Positions 25,301-36,800 of a DNA stretch of 64,000 nucleotides are shown here, in pieces. Both the position numbers and the translations under genes were made by a program. The notes under the pieces are model-generated. The model did no database searches, was not told the DNA's origin, and was given only the letters and a program-made list of their open reading frames with translations. Source of the stretch: Bathymodiolus brooksi (lineage: Eukaryota; Mollusca; Bivalvia; Mytilida; Modiolidae); the NCBI GenBank assembly GCA_963680875.1, contig OY804582.1, positions 56,500,646 to 56,564,645 on the forward strand. Reading direction: 5' to 3'. Every line of letters begins with the position of its first letter. Position 1 is the first letter of the stretch.

Positions 25301-28300
25301 TCCTCTGTCAAAGACAATCGCTAGGTTAAAACTTACAAAGCTGCTGTCTCCATGGTCAAAGACAATCACTAGGTTAAACCTTACAAAGCTGCTGTCTCCT
25401 CTGCCAAAGACAATCGTTAGGTTAAAACTTACAAAGCTGCTGTCTCCTCTGTCAAAGACAATCGCTAGGTTAAAACTTACAAAGCTGCTCTCTCTTCTGT
25501 CAAAGACAATCGCTAGGTTAAAACTTACAAAGCTGCTTTCTCCTCTGTCAAAGACAATCGCTAGGTTAAAACTTACAAAGCTGCTCTCTCCTCAGTCAAA
25601 GAAAATCGCTAGGTTAAAATTTACAAAGCTGCTGTCTCCTCTATCAAAGACAATCGCTAGGTTAAAATTTACAAAGCTGCTGTCTCTTCTGACAAAGACA
25701 ATCGCTAGGTTAAAACTTACAAAGCTGCTGTCTCCTCTGTCAAAGAAAATCGCTAGATTAAAACTTACAAAGCTGCTGTCTCCTCTGTCAAAAAAAATCG
25801 TTAGGTTAAAACTTACAAAGCTTCTTTCTCCATGGTCAAAGACAATCACTAGGTTAAAACTTACAAAGCTGCTGTCTCCTCTGCCAAAGACAATCGCTAG
25901 GTTAAAACTTACAAAGCTGCTGTCTCATCTGTCAAAGACAATCGCTAGGTTAAAACTTACAAAGCTGCTCTCTCCTCTGTCAAAGACAATCACTAGGTTA
26001 AAACTTACAAAGCTGCTGTCTCCTCTGTCAAAGACAATCGCTAGGTTAAAACTTACAAAGCTGCTGTCTCTTCTGTCAAAGACAATCGCTAGGTTAAAAC
26101 TTACAAAACTGCTGTCTCCTCTGTCAAAGAAAATCGCTAGGTTAAAACTTACAAAGCTGCTGTCTCCTCTGTCAAAAAAAATCGTTAGGTTAAAACTTAC
26201 AAAGCTGCTGTCTCCTTTGTCAAAGACAATCGCTAGGTTAAAACTTACAAAGCTGCTGTATCCTCTGTCAAGGACAATCGCTAGGTTAAAACTTACAAAG
26301 CTGCTGTCTCCTCTGTAAAAGACAATCGCTAGGTTAAAAGTCACTAAGCTGCTTTCTCCTCTGTCAAAGACAATCGCTAGGTTAAAACTTACAAAGCTGT
26401 TGTCTCCTCTGTCAAAGACAATCGCTAGGTTAAAACTTACAAAGCTGCTGTCTCCTCTGTCAAAGACAATCGCTAGGTTAAAACTTACAAAGCTGCTCTC
26501 TCCTCAGTCAAAGAAAATCGCTAGGTTAAAACTTACAAAGCTGCTGTCTCCTCTGTCAAAGACAATCGGTAGGCTAAAACTTACAAAGCTGCTGTCTCCT
26601 CTGCCAAAGACAATCGCTAGGTTAAAACTTACAAAGCTGCTGTCTCCTCTGTCAAAGACAATCGCTAGGTTAAAACTTACAAAGCTGCTCTCTCCTCTGT
26701 CAAAGACAATCGCTAGGTTAAAACTTACAAAGCTGCCGTCTCCTCTGCCAAAGACAATCGCTAGGTTAAAACTTACAAAGCTGCCGTCTCCTCTGTCAAA
26801 GACAATCGCTAGGTTAAAACTTACAAAGCTGCTGTCTCCATGGTCAAAGACAATCACTAGGTTAAACCTTACAAAGCTGCTGTCTCCTCTGCCAAAGACA
26901 ATCGTTAGGTTAAAACTTACAAAGCTGCTGTCTCCTCTGTCAAAGACAATCGCTAGGTTAAAACTTACAAAGCTGCTCTCTCTTCTGTCAAAGACAATCG
27001 CTAGGTTAAAACTTACAAAGCTGCTTTCTCCTCTGTCAAAGACAATCGCTAGGTTAAAACTTACAAAGCTGCTCTCTCCTCAGTCAAAGAAAATCGCTAG
27101 GTTAAAATTTACAAAGCTGCTGTCTCCTCTATCAAAGACAATCGCTAGGTTAAAATTTACAAAGCTGCTGTCTCTTCTGACAAAGACAATCGCTAGGTTA
27201 AAACTTACAAAGCTGCTGTCTCCTCTGTCAAAGAAAATCGCTAGATTAAAACTTACAAAGCTGCTGTCTCCTCTGTCAAAAAAAATCGTTAGGTTAAAAC
27301 TTACAAAGCTTCTGTCTCCATGGTCAAAGACAATCACTAGGTTAAAACTTACAAAGCTGCTGTCTCCTCTGCCAAAGACAATCGCTAGGTTAAAACTTAC
27401 AAAGCTGCTCTCTCCTCTGTCAAAGACAATCACTAGGTTAAAACTTACAAAGCTGCTGTCTCCTCTGTCAAAGACAATCGCTAGGTTAAAACTTACAAAG
27501 CTGCTGTCTCTTCTGTCAAAGACAATCGCTAGGTTAAAACTTACAAAACTGCTGTCTCCTCTGTCAAAGAAAATCGCTAGGTTAAAACTTACAAAGCTGC
27601 TGTCTCCTCTGTCAAAAAAAATCGTTAGGTTAAAACTTACAAAGCTGCTGTCTCCTTTGTCAAAGACAATCGCTAGGTTAAAACTTACAAAGCTGCTGTA
27701 TCCTCTGTCAAGGACAATCGCTAGGTTAAAACTTACAAAGCTGCTGTCTCCTCTGTAAAAGACAATCGCTAGGTTAAAAGTCACTAAGCTGCTTTCTCCT
27801 CTGTCAAAGACAATCGCTAGGTTAAAACTTACAAAGCTGCTCTCTCCTCTGTCAAAGACAATCGCTAGGTTAAAACTTACAAAGCTGCTGTCTCCTCTGT
27901 CAAAGACAATCGCTAGGTTAAAACTTACAAAGCTGCTCTCTCCTCAGTCAAAGAAAATCGCTAGGTTAAAATTTACAAAGCTGCTGTCTCCTCTACCAAA
28001 GACAATCGCTAGGTTAAAACTTACAAAGCTGCTGTCTCTTCTGTCAAAGACAATCGCTAGGTTAAAACTTACAAAGCTGCTGTCTCCTCTGCCAAAGACA
28101 ATCGCTAGGTTAAAACTTACAAAGCTGCTGTCTCCTCTGTCAAAGACAATCGCTAGATTAAAACTTACAACGCTGCTGTCTCCTCTCTCAAAGACAATCG
28201 CTAGGTTAAAACTTACAAAGCTGCTGTCTCCTCTGTCAAAGACAATCGCTAGGTTAAAACTTACAAAGCTGCTGTCTGCTCTGTCAAAGACAATCGCTAG

Positions 28301-31300
28301 GTTAAAACTTACAAAGCTGCTGTCTCCTCTGTCAAAGACAAACGCTAGGATAAAACTTACAAAGCTGCTGTCTCCTCTGTCAAAGACAATCGCTAGGTTA
28401 AAACTTACAAAGCTGCTGTCTCCTCTGTCAAAGACAATAGGTAGGCTAAAACTTACAAAGCTGCTGTCTCCTCTGCCAAAGACAATCGCTAGGTTAAAAC
28501 TTACAAAGCTGCTGTCTCCTCTGTCAAAGACAATCGCTAGGTTAAAACTTACAAAGCTGCTCTCTCCTCTGTCAAAGACAATCGCTAGGTTAAAACTTAC
28601 AAAGCTGCTGTCTCCTCTGCCAAAGACAATCGCTAGGTTAAAACTTACAAAGCTGCCGTCTCCTCTGTCAAAGACAATCGCTAGGTTAAAACTTACAAAG
28701 CTGCTGTCTCCATGGTCAAAGACAATCACTAGGTTAAACCTTACAAAGCTGCTGTCTCCTCTGCCAAAGACAATCGTTAGGTTAAAACTTACAAAACTGC
28801 TGTCTCCTCTGTCAAAGACAATCGCTAGGTTAAAACTTACAAAGCTGCTCTCTCTTCTGTCAAAGACAATCGCTAGGTTAAAACTTACAAAGCTGCTTTC
28901 TCCTCTGTCAAAGACAATCGCTAGGTTAAAACTTACAAAGCTGCTCTCTCCTCAGTCAAAGAAAATCGCTAGGTTAAAATTTACAAAGCTGCTGTCTCCT
29001 CTATCAAAGACAATCGCTAGGTTAAAATTTACAAAGCTGCTGTCTCTTCTGACAAAGACAATCGCTAGGTTAAAACTTACAAAGCTGCTGTCTCCTCTGT
29101 CAAAGAAAATCGCTAGATTAAAACTTACAAAGCTGCTGTCTCCTCTGTCAAAAAAAATCGTTAGGTTAAAACTTACAAAGCTTCTGTCTCCATGGTCAAA
29201 GACAATCACTAGGTTAAAACTTACAAAGCTGCTGTCTCCTCTGCCAAAGACAATCGCTAGGTTAAAACTTACAAAGCTGCTGTCTCATCTGTCAAAGACA
29301 ATCGGTAGGCTAAAACTTACTAAGCTGCTGTCTCCTCTGCCAAAGACAATCGCTAGGTTAAAACTTACAAAGCTGCTGTCTCCTCTGTCAAAGACAATCG
29401 CTAGGTTAAAACTTACAAAGCTGCTCTCTCCTCTGTCAAAGACAATCGCTAGGTTAAAACTTACAAAGCTGCCGTCTCCTCTGCCAAAGACAATCGCTAG
29501 GTTAAAACTTACAAAGCTGCCGTCTCCTCTGTCAAAGACAATCGCTAGGTTAAAACTTACAAAGCTGCTGTCTCCATGGTCAAAGACAATCACTAGGTTA
29601 AACCTTACAAAGCTGCTGTCTCCTCTGCCAAAGACAATCGTTAGGTTAAAACTTACAAAGCTGCTGTCTCCTCTGTCAAAGACAATCGCTAGGTTAAAAC
29701 TTACAAAGCTGCTCTCTCTTCTGTCAAAGACAATCGCTAGGTTAAAACTTACAAAGCTGCTTTCTCCTCTGTCAAAGACAATCGCTAGGTTAAAACTTAC
29801 AAAGCTGCTCTCTCCTCAGTCAAAGAAAATCGCTAGGTTAAAATTTACAAAGCTGCTGTCTCCTCTATCAAAGACAATCGCTAGGTTAAAATTTACAAAG
29901 CTGCTGTCTCTTCTGACAAAGACAATCGCTAGGTTAAAACTTACAAAGCTGCTGTCTCCTCTGTCAAAGAAAATCGCTAGATTAAAACTTACAAAGCTGC
30001 TGTCTCCTCGGTCAAAAAAAAATCGTTAGGTTAAAACTTACAAAGCTTCTGTCTCCATGGTCAAAGACAATCACTAGGTTAAAACTTACAAAGCTGCTGT
30101 CTCCTCTGCCAAAGACAATCGCTAGGTTAAAACTTACAAAGCTGCTGTCTCATCTGTCAAAGACAATCGCTAGGTTAAAACTTACAAAGCTGCTCTCTCC
30201 TCTGTCAAAGACAATCACTAGGTTAAAACTTACAAAGCTGCTGTCTCCTCTGTCAAAGACAATCGCTAGGTTAAAACTTACAAAGCTGCTGTCTCTTCTG
30301 TCAAAGACAATCGCTAGGTTAAAACTTACAAAACTGCTGTCTCCTCTGTCAAAGAAAATCGCTAGGTTAAAACTTACAAAGCTGCTGTCTCCTCTGTCAA
30401 AAAAAATCGTTAGGTTAAAACTTACAAAGCTGCTGTCTCCTTTGTCAAAGACAATCGCTAGGTTAAAACTTACAAAGCTGCTGTATCCTCTGTCAAGGAC
30501 AATCGCTAGGTTAAAACTTACAAAGCTGCTGTCTCCTCTGTAAAAGACAATCGCTAGGTTAAAAGTCACTAAGCTGCTTTCTCCTCTGTCAAAGACAATC
30601 GCTAGGTTAAAACTTACAAAGCTGCTCTCTCCTCTGTCAAAGACAATCGCTAGGTTAAAACTTACAAAGCTGCTGTCTCCTCTGTCAAAGACAATCGCTA
30701 GGTTAAAACTTACAAAGCTGCTCTCTCCTCAGTCAAAGAAAATCGCTAGGTTAAAATTTACAAAGCTGCTGTCTCCTCTACCAAAGACAATCGCTAGGTT
30801 AAAACTTACAAAGCTGCTGTCTCTTCTGTCAAAGACAATCGCTAGGTTAAAACTTACAAAGCTGCTGTCTCCTCTGTCAAAGAAAATCGCTAGATTAAAA
30901 CTTACAAAGCTGCTGTCTCCTCTGTCAAAAAAAATCGTTAGGTTAAAACTTACAAAGCTTCTGTCTCCATGGTCAAAGACAATCACTAGGTTAAAACTTA
31001 CAAAGCTGCTGTCTCCTCTGCCAAAGACAATCGCTAGGTTAAAACTTACAAAGCTGCTGTCTCCTCTGTCAAAGACAATCGCTAGGTTAAAACTTACAAA
31101 GCTGCTCTCTCCTCTGTCAAAGACAATCGCTAGGTTAAAACTTACAAAGCTGCCGTCTCCTCTGCCAAAGACAATCGCTAGGTTAAAACTTACAAAGCTG
31201 CCGTCTCCTCTGTCAAAGACAATCGCTAGGTTAAAACTTACAAAGCTGCTCTCTCCTCTGTCAAGGACAATCGCTAGGTTAAAACTTACAAAGCTGCTGT

Positions 31301-33800
31301 CTCCTCTGTCAAAGACAATCGCTAGGTTAAAACTTGCAAAGCTGCTGTCTCCTCTGTCAAAGACAATCGCTAGGTTAAAACTTACAAAGCTGCTGTCTCC
31401 TCTGTCAAAGACAATCGCTAGGTTAAAACTTACAAAGCTGCTGTCTCCTCTGTCAAAGACAATCGCTAGGTTAAATCATACAAAGCTGATGTCTCCTCTG
31501 TCAAAGACAAACGCTAGGATACAACTTACAAAGCTGCTGTCTCCTCTGTCAAAGACAATCGCTAGGTTAAAACTTACAAAGCTGCTGTCTCCTCTGTCAA
31601 AGACAATCGCTAGGTTAAAACTTACAAAGCTGCTGTCTCCTCTGTCAAAGACAATCGCTAGGTTAAAACTTACAAAGCTGCTGTCTCCTCTGTTAAAGAC
31701 AATCGCTAGGTTAAAACTTACAAAGCTGCTGTATCCTCTGTCAAAAACAATCGCTAGGTTAAAACTTACAAAGCTGCTCTCTCCTCTGTCAAAGAAAATC
31801 GCTAGGTTAAAATTTACAAAGCTGCTGTCTCCTCTATCAAAGACAATCGCTAGGTTAAAACTTACAAAGCTGCTGTCTCCTCTGTCAAAGAAAATCGCTA
31901 GATTAAAACTTACAAAGCTGCTGTCTCCTCGGTCAAAAAAAATCGTTAGGTTAAAACTTACAAAGCTTCTGTCTCCATGGTCAAAGACAATCACTAGGTT
32001 AAAACTTACAAAGCTGCTGTCTCCTCTGCCAAAGACAATCGCTAGGTTAAAACTTACAAAGCTGCTGTCTCATCTGTCAAAGACAATCGCTAGGTTAAAA
32101 CTTACAAAGCTGCTCTCTCCTCTGTCAAAGACAATCACTAGGTTAAAACTTACAAAGCTGCTGTCTCCTCTGTCAAAGACAATCGCTAGGTTAAAACTTA
32201 CAAAGCTGCTGTCTCTTCTGTCAAAGACAATCGCTAGGTTAAAACTTACAAAGCTGCTGTCTCCTCTGTCAAAGAAAATCGCTAGGTTAAAACTTACAAA
32301 GCTGCTGTCTCCTCTGTCAAAAAAAATCGTTAGGTTAAAACTTACAAAGCTGCTGTCTCCTTTGTCAAAGACAATCGCTAGGTTAAAACTTACAAAGCTG
32401 CTGTATCCTCTGTCAAGGACAATCGCTAGGTTAAAACTTACAAAGCTGCTGTCTCCTCTGTAAAAGACAATCGCTAGGTTAAAAGTCACTAAGCTGCTTT
32501 CTCCTCTGTCAAAGACAATCGCTAGGTTAAAACTTACAAAGCTGCTCTCTCCTCTGTCAAAGACAATCGCTAGGTTAAAACTTACAAAGCTGCTGTCTCC
32601 TCTGTCAAAGACAATCGCTAGGTTAAAACTTACAAAGCTGCTCTCTCCTCAGTCAAAGAAAATCGCTAGGTTAAAATTTACAAAGCTGCTGTCTCCTCTA
32701 CCAAAGACAATCGCTAGGTTAAAACTTACAAAGCTGCTGTCTCTTCTGTCAAAGACAATCGCTAGGTTAAAACTTACAAAGCTGCTGTCTCCTCTGTCAA
32801 AGAAAATCGCTAGATTAAAACTTACAAAGCTGCTGTCTCCTCTGTCAAAAAAAATCGTTAGGTTAAAACTTACAAAGCTTCTGTCTCCATGGTCAAAGAC
32901 AATCACTAGGTTAAAACTTACAAAGCTGCTGTCTCCTCTGCCAAAGACAATCGCTAGGTTAAAACTTACAAAGCTGCTGTCTCCTCTGTCAAAGACAATC
33001 GCTAGGTTAAAACTTACAAAGCTGCTCTCTCCTCTGTCAAAGACAATCGCTAGGTTAAAACTTACAAAGCTGCTGTCTCCTCTGCCAAAGACAATCGCTA
33101 GGTTAAAACTTACAAAGCTGCCGTCTCCTCTGTCAAAGACAATCGCTAGGTTAAAACTTACAAAGCTGCTCTCTCCTCTGTCAAGGACAATCGCTAGGTT
33201 AAAACTTACAAAGCTGCTGTCTCCTCTGTCAAAGACAATCGCTAGGTTAAAACTTGCAAAGCTGCTGTCTCCTCTGTCAAAGACAATCGCTAGGTTAAAA
33301 CTTACAAAGCTGCTGTCTCCTCTGTCAAAGACAATCGCTAGGTTAAAACTTACAAAGCTGCTGTCTCCTCTGTCAAAGACAATCGCTAGGTTAAATCATA
33401 CAAAGCTGATGTCTCCTCTGTCAAAGACAAACGCTAGGATACAACTTACAAAGCTGCTGTCTCCTCTGTCAAAGACAATCGCTAGGTTAAAACTTACAAA
33501 GCTGCTGTCTCCTCTGTCAAAGACAATCGCTAGGTTAAAACTTACAAAGCTGCTGTCTCCTCGGTCAAAGACAATCGCTAGGTAAAAACTTACAAAGCTG
33601 CTGTCTCCTCTGTTAAAGACAATCGCTAGGTTAAAACTTACAAAGCTGCTGTCTCCTCTGTCAAAGAAAATCGCTAGATTAAAACTTACAAAGCTGCTGT
33701 CTCCTCTGTCAAAGAAAATCGTTAGGTTAAAACTTACAAAGCTGCTGTCTCCATGGTCAAAGACAATCACTAGGTTAAAACTTACAAAGCTGCTGTCTCC
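25300..33800. repeat. Satellite domain III: HORs with a GTAAAAGAC / GTCACTAAG marker
   Basis: This domain carries variants rare or absent to the left: CTCAGTCAAAGAAAATCG, TCAAAAAAAATCGTTAGG, AAGCTTCTGTCTCCATGG, and a monomer pair CTGTAAAAGAC then TTAAAAGTCACTAAG. That pair recurs at about 26336, 27776, 30561 and 32481, spaced 1440 (30 x 48), 2785 (58 x 48 + 1) and 1920 bp (40 x 48). The odd +1 is the only 49-bp monomer of the array, at 29992-30040, where an A run has one extra base. HOR order is irregular, with nested copies. Both boundaries are approximate. Confidence 0.75.
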
Positions 33801-36800
33801 TCTGCAAAAGACAATCGCTAGGTTAAAACTTACAAAGCTGCTGTCTCCTCTGTCAAAGACAATCGCTAGGTTAAAACTTACAAAGCTGCTCTCTCCTCTG
33901 TCAAAGACAATCGCTAGGTTAAAACTTACAAAGCTGCCGTCTCCTCTGTCAAAGACAATCGCTAGGTCAAAACTTACAAAGCTGCTGTCTCCTCTGTCAA
34001 AAACAATCGCTAGGTTAAAACTTACAAAGCTGCTCTCTCCTCTGTCAAAGACAATCGCTAGGTTAAAATTTACAAAGCTGCTGTCTCCTCTATCAAAGAC
34101 AATCGCTAGGTTAAAACTTACAAAGCTGCTGTCTCCTCTGTCAAAGACAATCGCTAGGTTAAAACTTACAAAGCTGCTGTCTCCTCTGTCAAAGAAAATC
34201 GCTAGGTTAAAACTTACAAAGATGCTGTCTCTTCTGCCAAAGACAATCGCTAGGTTAAAACTTACAAAGCTGCTGTCTCTTCTGTCAAAGACAATCGCTA
34301 GGTTAAAACTTACAAAGCTGCTGTCTCCTCTGTCAAAGAAAATCGCTAGGTTAAAACTTACAAAGCTGCTGTCTCCTCTGTCAAAGACAATCGCTAGGTT
34401 AAAACTTACAAAGCTGCTGTCTCCTCTGTCAAAGACAATCGGTAGGCTAAAACTTACAAAGCTGCTGTCTCCTCTGTCAAAGACAATCGCTAGGTTAAAA
34501 CTTACAAAGCTGCTGTCTCCTCTGTCAAAGACAATCGCTAGGTTAAAACTTACAAAGCTGCTGTCTCCTCTGTCAAAGACAAACGCTAGGATAAAACTTA
34601 CAAAGCTGCTGTCTCCTCTGTCAAAGACAATCGCTAGGTTAAAACTTACAAAGCTGCTGTCTCCTCTGTCAAAGACAATCGGTAGGCTAAAACTTACAAA
34701 GCTGCTGTCTCCTCTGTCAAAGACAATCGCTAGGTTAAAACTTACAAAGCTGCTGTCTCCTCTGTCAAAGACAATCGCTAGGATAAAACTTACAAAGCTG
34801 CTGTCTCCTCTGTCAAAGACAATCGCTAGGTTAAAACTTACAAAGCTGCTGTCTCCTCTGTCAAAGACAATCGGTAGGCTAAAACTTACAAAGCTGCTGT
34901 CTCCTCTGTCAAAGACAATCGCTAGGTTAAAACTTACAAAGCTGCTGTCTCCTCTGTCAAAGACAATCGCTAGGTTAAACCTTACAAAGCTGCTGTCTCC
35001 TCTGTCAAAGACAAACGCTAGGATAAAACTTACAAAGCTGCTGTCTCCTCTGTCAAAGACAATCGCTAGGTTAAAACTTACAAAGCTGCTGTCTCCTCTG
35101 TCAAAGACAATCGGTAGGCTAAAATTTACAAAGCTGCTGTCTCCTCTGTCAAAGACAATCGCTAGGTTAAAACTTACAAAGCTGCTGTCTCCTCTGTCAA
35201 AGACAATCGCTGGGATAAAACTTACAAAGCTGCTGTCTCCTCTGTCAAAGAAAATCGCTAGGTTAAAACTTACAAAGCTGCTGTCTCCTCTGTCAAAGAA
35301 AATCGTTAGGATAAAACTTACAAAGCTGCTGTCTCCTCTGTCAAAGACAATCGCTAGGATAAAACTTACAAAGCTGCTGTCTCCTCTGTCAAAGAAAATC
35401 GCTAGATTAAAACTTACAACGCTGCTGTCTCCTCTCTCAAAGACAATCGCTAGGTTAAAACTTACAAAGCTGCTGTCTCTTCTGTCAAAGACAATCGCTA
35501 GGTTAAAACTTACAAAGCTTCTGTCTGCTCTGTCAAAGACAATCGCTAGGTTAAAACTTACAAAGCTGCTGTCTCCTCTGTCAAAGACAAACGCTAGGAT
35601 AAAACTTACAAAGCTGCTGTCTCCTCTGTCAAAGACAATCGCTAGGTTAAAACTTACAAAGCTGCTGTCTCCTCTGTCAAAAACAATCGGTAGGCTAAAA
35701 CTTACAAAGCTGCTGTCTCCTCTGCCAAAGACAATCGCTAGGTTAAAACTTACAAAGCTGCTGTCTCCTCTGTCAAAGACAATCGCTAGGTTAAAACTTA
35801 CAAAGCTGCTCTCTCCTCTGTCAAAGACAATCGCTAGGTTAAAACTTACAAAGCTGCCGTCTCCTCTGCCAAAGACAATCGCTAGGTTAAAACTTACAAA
35901 GCTGCCGTCTCCTCTGTCAAAGACAATCGCTAGGTTAAAACTTACAAAGCTGCTCTCTCCTCTGTCAAGAACAATCGCTAGGTTAAAACTTACAAAGCTG
36001 CTGTCTCCTCTGTCAAAGACAATCGCTAGGTTAAAACTTGCAAAGCTGCTGTCTCCTCTGTCAAAGACAATCGCTAGGTTAAAACTTACAAAGCTGCTGT
36101 CTCCTCTGTCAAAGACAATCGCTAGGTTAAAACTTACAAAGCTGCTGTCTCCTCTGTCAAAGACAATCGCTAGGTTAAATCATACAAAGCTGATGTCTCC
36201 TCTGTCAAAGACAAACGCTAGGATACAACTTACAAAGCTGCTGTCTCCTCTGTCAAAGACAATCGCTAGGTTAAAACTTACAAAGCTGCTGTCTCCTCTG
36301 TCAAAGACAATCGCTAGGTTAAAACTTACAAAGCTGCTGTCTCCTCGGTCAAAGACAATCGCTAGGTAAAAACTTACAAAGCTGCTGTCTCCTCTGTTAA
36401 AGACAATCGCTAGGTTAAAACTTACAAAGCTGCTGTCTCCTCTGTCAAAGAAAATCGCTAGATTAAAACTTACAAAGCTGCTGTCTCCTCTGTCAAAGAA
36501 AATCGTTAGGTTAAAACTTACAAAGCTGCTGTCTCCATGGTCAAAGACAATCGCTAGGTTAAAACTTACAAAGCTGCCGTCTCCTCTGTCAAAGACAATC
36601 GCTAGGTCAAAACTTACAAAGCTGCTGTCTCCTCTGTCAAAAACAATCGCTAGGTTAAAACTTACAAAGCTGCTCTCTCCTCTGTCAAAGACAATCGCTA
36701 GGTTAAAATTTACAAAGCTGCTGTCTCCTCTATCAAAGACAATCGCTAGGTTAAAACTTACAAAGCTGCTGTCTCTTCTGTCAAAGACAATCGCTAGGTT

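Noticed and set aside
20109..26318. 2,069-codon plus-strand open frame and its relatives as giant repeat proteins
   Set aside because: They follow from a stop-free 48-bp monomer. Nonsense variants are amplified in HORs, most substitutions change residues, and no start context, signal peptide or splice structure is seen.
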